Positions 56,007 through 64,000 of a stretch of 64,000 nt of DNA are shown here, piece after piece. Positions within the stretch are counted from its first letter, which is position 1, and each line of letters begins with the position of its first letter. The position numbers and the translations under genes are program-made. Origin of the DNA: Bradyrhizobium ivorense. Its GTDB lineage: Bacteria; Pseudomonadota; Alphaproteobacteria; Rhizobiales; Xanthobacteraceae. The stretch lies in assembly GCF_900696085.1 (NCBI RefSeq), contig NZ_CAADFC020000004.1:620001-684000 (forward strand). Direction: 5' to 3'. The notes below the pieces were generated by a model. That model did no database searches. It saw only the letters and a program-made list of their open reading frames with translations, and was not told the DNA's origin.

Positions 56007-58619
56007 ATGGAACGGGCAAGGTTCGATAAGGCCGGTATATTCGCATTTGGCGATACTCGAAGCGCTGTGACCTACGCGGTCGAGGTTTTGATCGTCGCCG
56101 CGATCTATGGTGGCCTTGCCGCCTCCGCGCACCTGCTTCCCGCAATCAATCCAGCCGCGACACCGCTGTGGCCGCCGACCGGGGTTGCGCTCGCGCTGGT
56201 TCTGCTGCGCGGCTACCGGATTTGGCCCGCGATCCTGCTGGGCACCATCGCGCCTTACTTCATCACCGACCGATCGTTCCTGGAGTTTGGCGCCGCCGGG
56301 ATCGGCATCCTCCTTGCTGCCTTTGCCGGGGCCTGGTTGATCGAACGTTGGTCGAACGGTTGCCAGACGTTTGCCACACCTTCCGGTGTCGCAAAGTTTG
56401 CACTCCTTTCCATGGCGCCGACCACGATGATCAGTTCCTTGATCGCTTTGGCCGGATTCATTCTCGTCAACGAACCGGGCATTTTCGATGCCGTCGTCGC
56501 CGGGTTGACCTGGTGGCTTGCAGACGCGGCTGCGACCCTGGTGATTGCTCCGGTCATCGTGCTCTGGGCGATGATGCCTTTGCGGATTTCCTCCAGATGG
56601 GATCTGTTGGAAGCGATCGCAGTCTGTGCTCTCGCCGGCATCATCGGGATCGTCGCCTACAGCCCGCTGATCGGCAGTGACCTCATCAGCAGCGATCTCG
56701 ACGTGCCGCTGCCGCATCGCAGCCTTCTGGGCTTTCTGGCTTTGCTGCCGTTGATCTGGGCTGCTCTGCGCGGCAATAGATGCACCGTGGCGACGGCCGC
56801 GCTCATTTTCACCGCAATGGCCGTGTGGGGATTCGCGGTGGGGAATGATCCGTTTCCGAAGGTGGATCCGAACGGAGCACTGTTGTCATTGCTCGTGCTT
56901 TCAATCAGCGTATCGGCGCCGCCGCTTGCCCTGGCTGCGGCAATTGCGACCCGCCAGAGCATCGAAGCCCATTTGCGTTCGGTTCAGGACCAGCTGAACA
57001 GTCAGCTTGAACGGAAGACCGTGGCGCTCGGCAACGTGAGGCGCCACTTCCAGAGCCTGATCGAAGGCGTCGTCGACTATGCAATCTTTGCCCTCGATCA
57101 AGAGGGACACGTTACCAGCTGGAACAGCACCGCTCAGAAAATCACCGGCTACACCCCGGAAGAAATCATCGGCAAGCATTTTGGGATCTTCTATCGGCCG
57201 GATGAACGCCGCGCGGGTTCGCCGGCCCACGCATTGGAATCGGCAATCGAGCGAGGCAAGCACGAGGTCGAGGGTTGGCGCATCAGAAAGAATGGTACGC
57301 CGTTCTTCATCACCGGCTCGGTCGCTTCGAGCCGCGATGATGCGGGAAATCTGATCGGCTTCATCAGCATCCTGCGGGATGCAACCGAGCGCCGCGACGC
57401 CGAGGAGAAGCTGGTTCAGGCCCGCGAACAGCTCGCGATGTCGCAGAAAATGGAGGCAATCGGCAAGCTGACCGGCGGGATTGCACACGACTTCAACAAT
57501 CTATTGATGATCATCGGAGGCAGTGCCCAGATCTTTACCCGCCTGCTTGATCCAAAGCTGCCGAGAGCAATCGAAGCCATCCAGACCGCCGCCAAGCGCG
57601 GCGAGAGCCTCACACGCCAATTGTTGACGTTCTCGCGGCATCAGCATCTCAGCCCGACGGTCGTCGATCTGAATGCGGCCATCAAGAACATGCGGACCAT
57701 GATCGAGAGTTCGCTGCGCGGGAACATCGTGTACGACGAGAACGTCGGCGAGGGCACGGCGCCAGTCAAGGTGGACCTCGCCGAGCTGGAACTTGCGATC
57801 GTCAACATTGCCGTCAATGCGCGCGATGCGATGCCAAGCGGCGGCACGTTCAACTTGTCAGTCCATGCGGTGACCGCGGACCAGGAAACCGGCGGCGATC
57901 GCCGCGCCAAGGCCTTCTTTGCGATAGCGCTTGGCGACACCGGCACCGGCATTCCGCCGCATCTTCTGTCCAAGATGTTCGATCCGTTTTTCACGACCAA
58001 AGAGGTCGGCAAGGGCACCGGGCTCGGCTTGTCCCAGGTTTATGGCTTTGCGCACCAGGCGGGCGGAACGGTGACGGCGGACAGCAAGGTTGGCCAGGGA
58101 ACAACGATCACGATCTATTTGCCGTCCTGCGCAGACGAGCAGATCGCCAGCAAGGAGCTCGCCGCCGCCAGAGCGAAGGCAAGGCAAGCGCCGCGGCCGA
58201 CGGTTCTCGTCGTCGACGACAGCCCCGAAGTGGCGGATGTGACATCCTCGCTGTTCGAGCATCTGGGCTATGACACGATCTATCGAGATTCGGCCGAAGC
58301 GGCGCTCAAATTGCTCGAAGGTGGAACAAAGATCGATCTCGTGTTCAGCGATATCGTCATGCCGGGGACCATCGATGGCGTCGGGCTCGCGAGAGAAGTC
58401 AGGTCGCGATATCCCGGTTTGCCGATAGCCCTTACAACCGGCTACAGCGATGCTGCAAAGGCAGCTCCGCCAAATCTGAGAATACTCCGCAAGCCGTTCG
58501 ATACCGAGGCACTGAGAGATTTCATCCAGGATCTTGCGCCGCCGCGATCAACACGATCATCCGGCGTGCCTTTGGCGTCAGGCGCGACTGACGCTTTGAA
58601 GCGCCCCTCGATCGGGTGA
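56007..58619 (+). CDS. Hybrid sensor histidine kinase (MASE1-PAS-HisKA-HATPase-REC)
   Basis: An 870-residue signalling protein. The N-terminal membrane MASE1 domain spans about residues 15-300. A PAS/PAC sensor follows (VTSWNSTAQKITGYTPEEIIGKHFGIFYRPDERRAG; about 345-465), then the histidine phosphoacceptor H494 in GGIAHDFNNLL, an ATPase domain with DTGTGIPPHLLSKMFDPFFTTKEVGKGTGLGLSQVYG, and a C-terminal receiver with phospho-acceptor D782 (LVFSDIVMPG). The start ATG has AAGG six bases upstream. The final codons (KRPSIG stop) come from a repeat also present at 53593. Target unknown; no partner regulator is adjacent. Confidence 0.93.
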   Translation: MERARFDKAGIFAFGDTRSAVTYAVEVLIVAAIYGGLAASAHLLPAINPAATPLWPPTGVALALVLLRGYRIWPAILLGTIAPYFITDRSFLEFGAAGIGILLAAFAGAWLIERWSNGCQTFATPSGVAKFALLSMAPTTMISSLIALAGFILVNEPGIFDAVVAGLTWWLADAAATLVIAPVIVLWAMMPLRISSRWDLLEAIAVCALAGIIGIVAYSPLIGSDLISSDLDVPLPHRSLLGFLALLPLIWAALRGNRCTVATAALIFTAMAVWGFAVGNDPFPKVDPNGALLSLLVLSISVSAPPLALAAAIATRQSIEAHLRSVQDQLNSQLERKTVALGNVRRHFQSLIEGVVDYAIFALDQEGHVTSWNSTAQKITGYTPEEIIGKHFGIFYRPDERRAGSPAHALESAIERGKHEVEGWRIRKNGTPFFITGSVASSRDDAGNLIGFISILRDATERRDAEEKLVQAREQLAMSQKMEAIGKLTGGIAHDFNNLLMIIGGSAQIFTRLLDPKLPRAIEAIQTAAKRGESLTRQLLTFSRHQHLSPTVVDLNAAIKNMRTMIESSLRGNIVYDENVGEGTAPVKVDLAELELAIVNIAVNARDAMPSGGTFNLSVHAVTADQETGGDRRAKAFFAIALGDTGTGIPPHLLSKMFDPFFTTKEVGKGTGLGLSQVYGFAHQAGGTVTADSKVGQGTTITIYLPSCADEQIASKELAAARAKARQAPRPTVLVVDDSPEVADVTSSLFEHLGYDTIYRDSAEAALKLLEGGTKIDLVFSDIVMPGTIDGVGLAREVRSRYPGLPIALTTGYSDAAKAAPPNLRILRKPFDTEALRDFIQDLAPPRSTRSSGVPLASGATDALKRPSIG

Positions 58620-58625
58620 GACGGG
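58598..58625. repeat. 28-bp repeat shared with 53593-53620
   Basis: The 28 bases are identical to those at the right end of the large repeat at 53225-53640. They contain the last codons and stop of the hybrid kinase gene. Confidence 0.85.
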
Positions 58626-58670
58626 GAAGTCACACACTGAAATGCGAAGTCCGCGTCTGGCCAAGCTGAC

Positions 58671-58754
58671 GACTTGGCTTGCAGGACTTGGCTTGCAGGA
58701 CTTGGCTTGCAGGACTTGGCTTGCACGACTTGGCTTGCACGGCTTGGCTTGCGT
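58671..58754. repeat. Tandem array of six 14-bp units
   Basis: The unit GACTTGGCTTGCAG is repeated at 58671, 58685 and 58699. Three slightly altered units follow (ending GCAC, GCAC and GCGT), with no spacers. The array is intergenic, downstream of the kinase gene. A unit length not divisible by three fits non-coding slippage repeats. Confidence 0.95.
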
Positions 58755-58811
58755 CAGCTTTGTCCAGGAAGCGTTGAACATCCCCCGGTTTGCAGCTACC
58801 CTCCTAAAATA

Positions 58812-58823
58812 GAACAAATGTTC
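58812..58823. promoter_or_regulatory. 12-bp palindrome GAACAAATGTTC
   Basis: A perfect GAAC-N4-GTTC palindrome 33 bases upstream of the amidohydrolase start. Its spacing differs from the alphaproteobacterial LexA box (N7), so the regulator is unknown. Confidence 0.4.
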
Positions 58824-58856
58824 GCCTATTGAACAGCCGGGGACCGGGAGGGCGTG

Positions 58857-60560
58857 ATGGTTTGCAAGTTGAGGGCGCTTGCGATTTTGGGTGCGGGACT
58901 GTGGTTCGCCGGCGTTGCAGCGGCGCTGGCCCAGCAGGGAGATGTCAACGCACCCGATCTCATCCTCGTCAACGGAAGGGTTTTGACGCTCGACGAACGA
59001 TCGACCGTGGCCGAGGCGGTCGCGGTCAGGGACGGCAAGATTCTCGCGACCGGGAGCAGTGCATCGATCAAGGCGCTTGCCGGCGCCAAGACCCGCGTGC
59101 TCGACGTGTCCGGCAAGACCGTCATTCCCGGATTGATCGATACCCACGCTCACTTCAAGGCGGCCGGCCTTGCCGACTATGTCGTGACCATGGGCCGGGC
59201 AAAGACGGTCGCGGAAGCCCTCGAGATGATCAAGGCATTCGCGGCCAGGAAGAAGCCAGGCGAGTGGATCGTCGGTGGCGCGTGGCATCCGCCGTCGCAG
59301 CTCGCCGAGAAGCGTTATCTGACCAGACAGGAGATCGACAGCGTCGCCCCTGACAATCCGGTCTACCTGCGCACCGTCGGGCATTTTTCGATGGCAAACA
59401 CCCTGGCGCTGCAAACGGTAGGGGTCGACAAGACCACCGCGAATCCGAGCGGCGGATCCTTCGAGCGCGACGCTGCCGGTGAATTGACCGGCGTCCTCGT
59501 CGAGACGGCGATCGATCGGGTCGAGAAAGCCGTGCCGCCGTGGACGGAAGACGACGAAATCCGGCAGTTCGCAATTGCCGAGGGCGTGCTGAACCGTTTT
59601 GGAATCACGAGCGCAGTCGAAGGCGCAACGGAAGCCCGGGATATCCGCACGTTGCAGAAACTTGCCGCCTCGGGAAAAGCGACTTTGCGCGTCGGCTTGA
59701 TGTTCCGGCCGGAGCCGCCTGCCGATCTGACCGCATGGGAAACGATCATGTCGGGCAACGGGGCAGCGTCGGGTTTCGGCGACGATTGGCTGAAATTCGC
59801 TGGAATCAAGATTTTCTACGACGGGGGCATGACGCTGAAGACGGCACTGATGCGCGACGCTTATCCCGATTCACATGACAACTATCGCGGCATCGCGCAG
59901 CAGACACCCGAACGGCTGAAGCAGCTCATCTCGATCTGCAACCGCTACGGCTGGCGCGTCGGCGTGCATGTCGTCGGCGACCTCGGCGTCGACCAGGTGC
60001 TCGACGCGCTCGAAGCAGCCGACAAGGAGAAATCGATCCGGGATCGCCGTTTCGTCCTCATCCACGCCAGTCTGATCAGGCCGGAGCAGATGGAGCGTGC
60101 GCACGCGCTGGGCGTCCGCATCGACTTCCAGAACGTCTTCATGTGGGACAAGGCCGCGACCGTCGAGCGTTTTCTGGGACGGGCGACCGCAGACCGCGCC
60201 GTGCCGACCAGGACGCTGATCGCGAAAATGGGGCTCGACAATCTCGGCGCAGGAACGGACTTTCCCGTCAATCCGATCGACCCTTTCCTCAACATGTACA
60301 TCATGGTGACCAGGAAGGATCCGAATGGGAACGTTTACGGCGCGGCGGAAGCGATTAGTCGCGAGCAGGCCCTGCGCCTCTACACCAGCGCGGCCGCGCG
60401 CTACACATTCGAGGAAACGCGCAAGGGGACGATCGAGCCCGGGAAACTTGCCGACCTCGTGGTGCTCTCCGCCGACTACATGGCGGTACCGGACACACAG
60501 ATCAAGGACATCAAGGCTGAAATGACGCTGGTAGGCGGCCAGGTCGTGTTTCAGCGCTGA
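58857..60560 (+). CDS. Exported YtcJ-like metal-dependent amidohydrolase
   Basis: The 567-residue protein has a signal peptide (MVCKLRALAILGAGLWFAGVAAALAQQG). An amidohydrolase-3 barrel follows with the metal motif IDTHAHF near residue 97, a HVVGDLG histidine near 373, and the closing GAGTDFPVNPIDPFLNMYIMV near 465. Members hydrolyse amide or N-formyl bonds, but the substrate is unknown. The start ATG has GGGAGGG four bases upstream; the adjacent GTG is rejected by spacing. A small palindrome GAACAAATGTTC is just upstream. Length and exported location fit YtcJ-type hydrolases rather than imidazolonepropionase-like ones. Confidence 0.88.
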   Translation: MVCKLRALAILGAGLWFAGVAAALAQQGDVNAPDLILVNGRVLTLDERSTVAEAVAVRDGKILATGSSASIKALAGAKTRVLDVSGKTVIPGLIDTHAHFKAAGLADYVVTMGRAKTVAEALEMIKAFAARKKPGEWIVGGAWHPPSQLAEKRYLTRQEIDSVAPDNPVYLRTVGHFSMANTLALQTVGVDKTTANPSGGSFERDAAGELTGVLVETAIDRVEKAVPPWTEDDEIRQFAIAEGVLNRFGITSAVEGATEARDIRTLQKLAASGKATLRVGLMFRPEPPADLTAWETIMSGNGAASGFGDDWLKFAGIKIFYDGGMTLKTALMRDAYPDSHDNYRGIAQQTPERLKQLISICNRYGWRVGVHVVGDLGVDQVLDALEAADKEKSIRDRRFVLIHASLIRPEQMERAHALGVRIDFQNVFMWDKAATVERFLGRATADRAVPTRTLIAKMGLDNLGAGTDFPVNPIDPFLNMYIMVTRKDPNGNVYGAAEAISREQALRLYTSAAARYTFEETRKGTIEPGKLADLVVLSADYMAVPDTQIKDIKAEMTLVGGQVVFQR

Positions 60561-60598
60561 ACCGCAATCGCAGAAGAGATGATACGCCGAAAGCGGAC

Positions 60599-60925
60599 AT
60601 GAAGCGCGCGGGTCCTGCGGGCCCGGTTGCGCGTCAGGTCGTCCGTGAGGCGCGCTTTGGTCGAGGTCGACCGCGCCTGCTTGCCATCACCGGCTCCGTC
60701 GGGCGGGTGATCGGAAACGTCTCGCGCGCAGGCGCTGCGGCAACCGGTTCACAGGTCGTTGCGGTTGACGGAAATCCACCCCGGCGCGTCGTCATCTACG
60801 TGTATCCGAACATGGAGGCGCTTCGTGCCTGGCGAAACGATCCAGCCTACGTGCAAGTGCGCGCCGTCGGCGAGAAATACGCCACGTACCACACGTTTGC
60901 CGTCGAGAGCTCTGCGGCCAATTAG
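60599..60925 (+). CDS. DUF1330-like protein, N-terminus doubtful
   Basis: The second half of this 108-residue frame (SQVVAVDGNPPRRVVIYVYPNMEALRAWRNDPAYVQVRAVGEKYATYHTFAVE) resembles the end of DUF1330 dimeric alpha/beta-barrel domains, with the typical NMEALRAWRNDPAY helix. The first 50 residues are arginine-rich and do not match, which suggests a frameshift or loss of the usual start. It is probably a decayed gene. It lies 38 bp after the amidohydrolase gene. Confidence 0.5.
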   Translation: MKRAGPAGPVARQVVREARFGRGRPRLLAITGSVGRVIGNVSRAGAAATGSQVVAVDGNPPRRVVIYVYPNMEALRAWRNDPAYVQVRAVGEKYATYHTFAVESSAAN

Positions 60926-60977
60926 CGCCTGCGGGACGGGGAAGCGAACGCCATTGTCTCACCAGGCGGCGCGCAGC

Positions 60978-61343
60978 TCACTTTTTGTTGCGAACTTTAC
61001 TCGCACCTTTCAGGGGCGCGGCAGGCGCGGACGCCCAGCCGGCCATTTGCATGCACACGAGCAGGTCGACGTAGCTGTCGTTGCCGCCGGCGGTCGCCTC
61101 ATCCACGCATGTATTCCTCACGCTGTCTGGGCTCGTAGACCAGACGCCCCCGAGCTGCGCTTGCGCTTCATTTTCGTCGCGCATGCAACCCGCGTAGTCC
61201 TGGGAAAGAACCAGATTCGCCGCGTTATCCGCCGCGACGGTTGCCTTGCATGTCGCCTCGACGTCCAGTTTCGGAATGCGGTCACTGGCCGGGATCACCA
61301 GCTGGCTTCCGATCATCACCATCGACAACAGTGCAATCTTCAT
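60978..61343 (-). CDS. Small exported cysteine-containing protein
   Basis: The 121-residue protein starts with a weak signal peptide (MKIALLSMVMIGSQLVIPAS). It has four cysteines (DVEATCKATV, DYAGCMRDE, VRNTCVDEA, DLLVCMQMA) spaced as in small disulfide-bonded periplasmic proteins. I do not recognise a named family. The start has GGGAGGG upstream on the minus strand. It is followed by a Lys-rich tail (KGASKVRNKK). Function unknown. Confidence 0.75.
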   Translation of the reverse strand: MKIALLSMVMIGSQLVIPASDRIPKLDVEATCKATVAADNAANLVLSQDYAGCMRDENEAQAQLGGVWSTSPDSVRNTCVDEATAGGNDSYVDLLVCMQMAGWASAPAAPLKGASKVRNKK

Positions 61344-61582
61344 GAGACCCTCCCGCCGAACAGCCTGGGGCAACTCGAAATATCTGTCCCGCCTCTGTGC
61401 GATACTTCGCAGCCACGATCGGGTAGCCGTTTCCGAGACGGAAAAATCAAATCAGATGAACGGTTCCAGGATATCCTTGTCTCATCCTCGGCTCAAATGA
61501 TTTTCGTGCCAGCCGGCCAGCATGGCGACCAACTGTCCTATCGCATCAGTCATGCTGTACGCGGCGCGGCCTGACGCGTCGC

Positions 61583-62230
61583 TCAGGCGCGCGCGGCCTG
61601 CCGGGTCAGCTTCACCAGCTCCAGCAGCATCGCTTCGCCGGCATCGACCAGCGCTTCGAGCGTGATCGGCGAGGTGGCGCGCGCCGCCGTTCCGTCATGC
61701 GCGAGCGGCGGAACGTGGACGAATTGCGCAAGGCGCGGGCCGTTGTTGCGGTTGACGGCCTCGATGGCGCGCCAGCTCAGATAGTTGCAGAGATAGCTGC
61801 CGGCATCGCGCGACAACTGCGCGTCGATGCCGGTCGCCAGCGCGGCGCGCAACAGCTTTTCCGAGTGCGGCCCGAAGCTCCGCGCGTCGGCGCCGTCCTC
61901 GATCGAGCCCTTGTGCGGATGCTGGTGGCCGGCGTCGGGAAAGCGCGTCGTCACCGCGTTGCGGGCCCGAGTCTCGATCCGCAGATGCGGGGTGCGGCCG
62001 GCGAGGCCGAACATCAGCAGGGCCTGCGGGCGATGCCTTGCGATCAGCTCCGGCAATTCGCGATCGACGCTCGCGTAGGTGACGTGGAAGATGTGGCTGG
62101 TCAGCGCCACGTCGTCGAACGCCGGACGCCGCAACCCGGTCAGCCGCTGCACCAACGGCATGGTGGGGTTGAACGGCGCGCCGGGAAACGTGCCGAAGCC
62201 GGTGACGAGGACGCGCAGCTTCTCGCTCAT
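61583..62230 (-). CDS. pcp: Pyroglutamyl-peptidase I
   Basis: The 215-residue C15-family cysteine peptidase removes N-terminal pyroglutamate from peptides. The catalytic triad fits the family: E86 (LRIETRARN), C148 (SYLCNYLSW) and H172 (FVHVPPL). The opening VLVTGFGTFPGAPFNP is the conserved N-terminus. Its ATG overlaps the meaB stop by four bases (ATGA), so it is co-translated with a methylmalonyl-CoA mutase chaperone, an odd functional pairing. Confidence 0.92.
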   Translation of the reverse strand: MSEKLRVLVTGFGTFPGAPFNPTMPLVQRLTGLRRPAFDDVALTSHIFHVTYASVDRELPELIARHRPQALLMFGLAGRTPHLRIETRARNAVTTRFPDAGHQHPHKGSIEDGADARSFGPHSEKLLRAALATGIDAQLSRDAGSYLCNYLSWRAIEAVNRNNGPRLAQFVHVPPLAHDGTAARATSPITLEALVDAGEAMLLELVKLTRQAARA

Positions 62231-63219
62231 CGCAGCAGCTCCGCGATCTGTTCGGCGGCGACCGCGGGTGAGATCCGGCCTTCGGCGACCTCGGCTTCCA
62301 TCTTCTTCACCTTGGCGCGGATCGCAGCGTCGCTGCGCAGCCGCGCCATGATCCGGTTCTCCAGCATCGACCACATCCATTTCACCTGCTGCTCGCGGCG
62401 CCGCGCGGCGAATTCGCCGGAGGCGTTCATCGCGGTGCGGTGCTCGAGGATCTTTTGCCAGAGCTTGTCGAGCCCGGCGCCGGTCAGCGCTGAATAGGTC
62501 TCGACCGGCGGATGCCAGTGCTCGGAGCGCGGCGCCAGGATATGCAGGGCGCTGCGATAGTCGGCGGCGGCGAGGTTGGCGCGCTTGAGATTGTCGCCGT
62601 CGGCCTTGTTGATCGCGATCATGTCGGCGAGCTCGACCAGGCCTTTCTTGATGCCCTGCAGCTCGTCGCCGGCGCCGGGCAGCATCAAGGCCAGGAAGAA
62701 ATCGGTCATGTCGCAGACCGCGGTCTCGGACTGGCCGATGCCGACGGTCTCGACCAGCACCACGTCGAAGCCGGCCGCCTCGCACAGCAGCATCGCCTCG
62801 CGGGTTTTTGCCGCGACGCCGCCGAGCGTACCCGACGAGGGCGAGGGACGGATATACGCGTCATCGGAGGCCGCGAGCCGCGCCATCCGCGTCTTGTCGC
62901 CGAGGATCGAGCCGCCGGTGCGCGCCGAGGAGGGATCGACCGCCAGCACCGCGACCTTGTGGCCGCGCGCGATCAGGAACATGCCGAGCGCATCGATGGT
63001 GGTGGACTTGCCGACGCCGGGCGAGCCGGTGATGCCGACCCGCACCGCCTTGCCGGTGTCCGGCAGCAGCGCTTGTACAAGCTCGCGCGCGGAGGCCTGG
63101 TGATCGCTCCGCCGGCTCTCGACCAGCGTGATCGCCCGCGCCAGCGCCGCGCGGTGGCCGGCGCGGAGGTCACGGGCGAGGGCGCGGATGTCGGGGGAGG
63201 CAGGCTTCGGTGAGGTCAT
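62227..63219 (-). CDS. meaB: MeaB, methylmalonyl-CoA mutase-associated GTPase
   Basis: MeaB (ArgK/YgfD family) is a G3E GTPase that loads and protects the adenosylcobalamin cofactor of methylmalonyl-CoA mutase. The 330-residue protein has the P-loop GSPGVGKSTT near residue 63, the switch and Walker B region LVETVGIGQSE near 155, and the base-specificity NKAD near 205. The large subunit of methylmalonyl-CoA mutase is encoded about 500 bp upstream on the same strand. The start ATG (MTSPKPASPDI) is well placed. Confidence 0.96.
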   Translation of the reverse strand: MTSPKPASPDIRALARDLRAGHRAALARAITLVESRRSDHQASARELVQALLPDTGKAVRVGITGSPGVGKSTTIDALGMFLIARGHKVAVLAVDPSSARTGGSILGDKTRMARLAASDDAYIRPSPSSGTLGGVAAKTREAMLLCEAAGFDVVLVETVGIGQSETAVCDMTDFFLALMLPGAGDELQGIKKGLVELADMIAINKADGDNLKRANLAAADYRSALHILAPRSEHWHPPVETYSALTGAGLDKLWQKILEHRTAMNASGEFAARRREQQVKWMWSMLENRIMARLRSDAAIRAKVKKMEAEVAEGRISPAVAAEQIAELLR

Positions 63220-63332
63220 GGCCTTGGTTTACAACAGTGGCCAGTTACGGACGAGAGGGCGGCGCTGGAGTCCCAAGTCTATATGAGTTGAGAAAGAGCT
63301 GATGCCTCCTCCATTGGGTTCCACAAGAACTA

Positions 63333-63656
63333 TCAAAATCTCAGGGCAATCAGCCGAGCCAATGTTTTCTCAACCGCCGCGCGGCCCCCTGAAACATAGG
63401 AAACAAGTTCATTATTCCTCCCATGAGGGTAGCCAACGAGATTGTTCATCGAGTTTATGACCGCACAAGTGAACTCAATTTGGTCGACCGTTCGTCGAGG
63501 CCACGCCGCGTGAACCTCTCTCACGGTGGCGCGATCAACGCCGATCAAAGTTTCGAACTCCCAATCGGGGAAGAAAGTACCTTCCACGGTTGCGCGGAGC
63601 GCGTCGCGCACAGTGTCGATCTCGGCGGAAGATAGCGCCTTGAGTAGCGTGTCCAT
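63333..63656 (-). CDS. Small protein of unknown function between mutase and meaB
   Basis: The 107-residue protein (MDTLLKALSSAEIDTVRDALRATVEGTFFPDWEFETLIGVDRATV...) shows no known domain. A helical start and FFPDWEFETLIGVDRATVREVHAAWP suggest a compact globular fold of the type seen in phage- or immunity-associated small proteins, but that is a guess. The ATG is preceded by TTGAGGTAACC (GAGG five bases upstream), a good ribosome site. The local base composition is less GC-rich than neighbouring genes, which hints at acquisition. Confidence 0.7.
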   Translation of the reverse strand: MDTLLKALSSAEIDTVRDALRATVEGTFFPDWEFETLIGVDRATVREVHAAWPRRTVDQIEFTCAVINSMNNLVGYPHGRNNELVSYVSGGRAAVEKTLARLIALRF

Positions 63657-63720
63657 GGTTACCTCAAGGCGTTCAACAGCAAACGGCGTGCAGCACCGCG
63701 CAAAGGAATAAAGCGGCGAC

Positions 63721-64000
63721 CTACTCCGCTGCCTCGCTATGGCCGAGCCTTGTGTTGAGTTTGCGGATCAGCTCCTCGGCGGCGTCCGAGATCACGGTGC
63801 CGGGCGGGAAGATCGCCTCGGCGCCGGCGGCGTAGAGCGCGTCGTAGTCCTGCGGCGGCACCACGCCGCCGATGATGATCATGATGTCCTCGCGGCCGTG
63901 CTTCTTCAGCGCGGCCTTCAATTCCGGCACCGCGGTGAGGTGGGCGGCGGCGAGCGAGGAGACGCCGAGGATGTGGACGTCGTTCTCGACCGCCTGGCGG
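63721..64000 (-). CDS. Methylmalonyl-CoA mutase large subunit (C-terminal, partial)
   Basis: Only the end of the gene is in the window; the rest lies beyond 64000. The visible sequence is the cobalamin-binding Rossmann domain at the C-terminus (VHILGVSSLAAAHLTAVPELKAALKKHGREDIMIIIGGVVPPQDYDALYAAGAEAIFPPGTVISDAAEELI), characteristic of adenosylcobalamin-dependent mutases. With meaB nearby, methylmalonyl-CoA mutase (propionate and odd-chain metabolism) is the natural assignment. Other B12 mutases share this domain, so the exact substrate is inferred from context. Confidence 0.88.
   Translation of the reverse strand, partial: RQAVENDVHILGVSSLAAAHLTAVPELKAALKKHGREDIMIIIGGVVPPQDYDALYAAGAEAIFPPGTVISDAAEELIRKLNTRLGHSEAAE

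Noticed and set aside
58664..58760. Tandem 14-bp array considered as a CRISPR array
   Set aside because: Units are contiguous with no spacers and no cas genes are present.

Overview
The window is GC-rich, alphaproteobacterial chromosome and most resembles Bradyrhizobium (or close Nitrobacteraceae such as Rhodopseudomonas). The reasons are the hopanoid gene order, an alphaproteobacterial SOS box in front of imuA-imuB-dnaE2, the neighbouring TIGR03808/TIGR03809-type gene pair, DUF2336 and NrsF (DUF1109) proteins, and many short palindromic repeats between genes. Species assignment is inference; no rRNA, tRNA or CRISPR array was found.

Layout. 1-10.8 kb: hopanoid lipid locus with the end of hpnE, then shc and hpnG on +, hpnH and ispH on -, hpnN on +, a DUF2147 gene on -, and hpnO on +. 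hpnN has a near-ideal general-stress (sigma-EcfG) promoter. 10.9-13.6 kb: a minus-strand operon of exported metallophosphoesterase, cupredoxin, ECF sigma factor and zinc-finger anti-sigma. 13.8-22 kb: GFA protein, alpha/beta hydrolase, GMC oxidoreductase, two hot-dog dehydratases (one with a 39-bp internal duplication), M20 amidohydrolase and a PiT phosphate transporter. 22.4-30.2 kb: DNA repair, with a DUF4130-UdgX fusion and the LexA-controlled mutasome imuA-imuB-dnaE2. A palindromic repeat is inserted in frame in both imuB and dnaE2. 30.2-30.9 kb: a REP-associated tyrosine transposase bracketed by inverted REP sequences.

31-43 kb: a small membrane protein, a CoA-transferase with apparently permuted halves, an RND adaptor/pump pair, an amidohydrolase, a TolC-like outer membrane protein, an acetyl-CoA hydrolase-family protein and an enoyl-CoA hydratase. 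43-49.4 kb: signalling genes, including an ECF/NrsF pair, DUF2336, a diguanylate cyclase and a further ECF/anti-sigma pair. 49.5-50.4 kb: a decayed IS5-family insertion. 51-61 kb: the TIGR03809/TIGR03808-type pair, a large structured repeat, an adenylate cyclase-TPR protein, a MASE1-PAS hybrid histidine kinase, a 14-bp tandem array, a YtcJ-like amidohydrolase and small proteins. 61.5-64 kb: pcp, meaB, a small orphan gene and the cobalamin-binding end of methylmalonyl-CoA mutase.

How the genes fit together. Hydroxysqualene is converted to squalene (HpnE), cyclised (Shc), extended with adenosine (HpnH), stripped of adenine (HpnG), probably aminated (HpnO) and moved to the outer membrane (HpnN); IspH supplies isoprenoid precursors. 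Three ECF/anti-sigma modules, a cyclic-di-GMP synthase, a cAMP-type cyclase and a hybrid kinase make 44-59 kb signalling-rich. The strongest oddities are the coding palindromic elements in the SOS mutasome, the REP/RAYT unit, the EcfG promoter of hpnN, and the sigma-factor operon encoding exported copper and phosphoesterase proteins.
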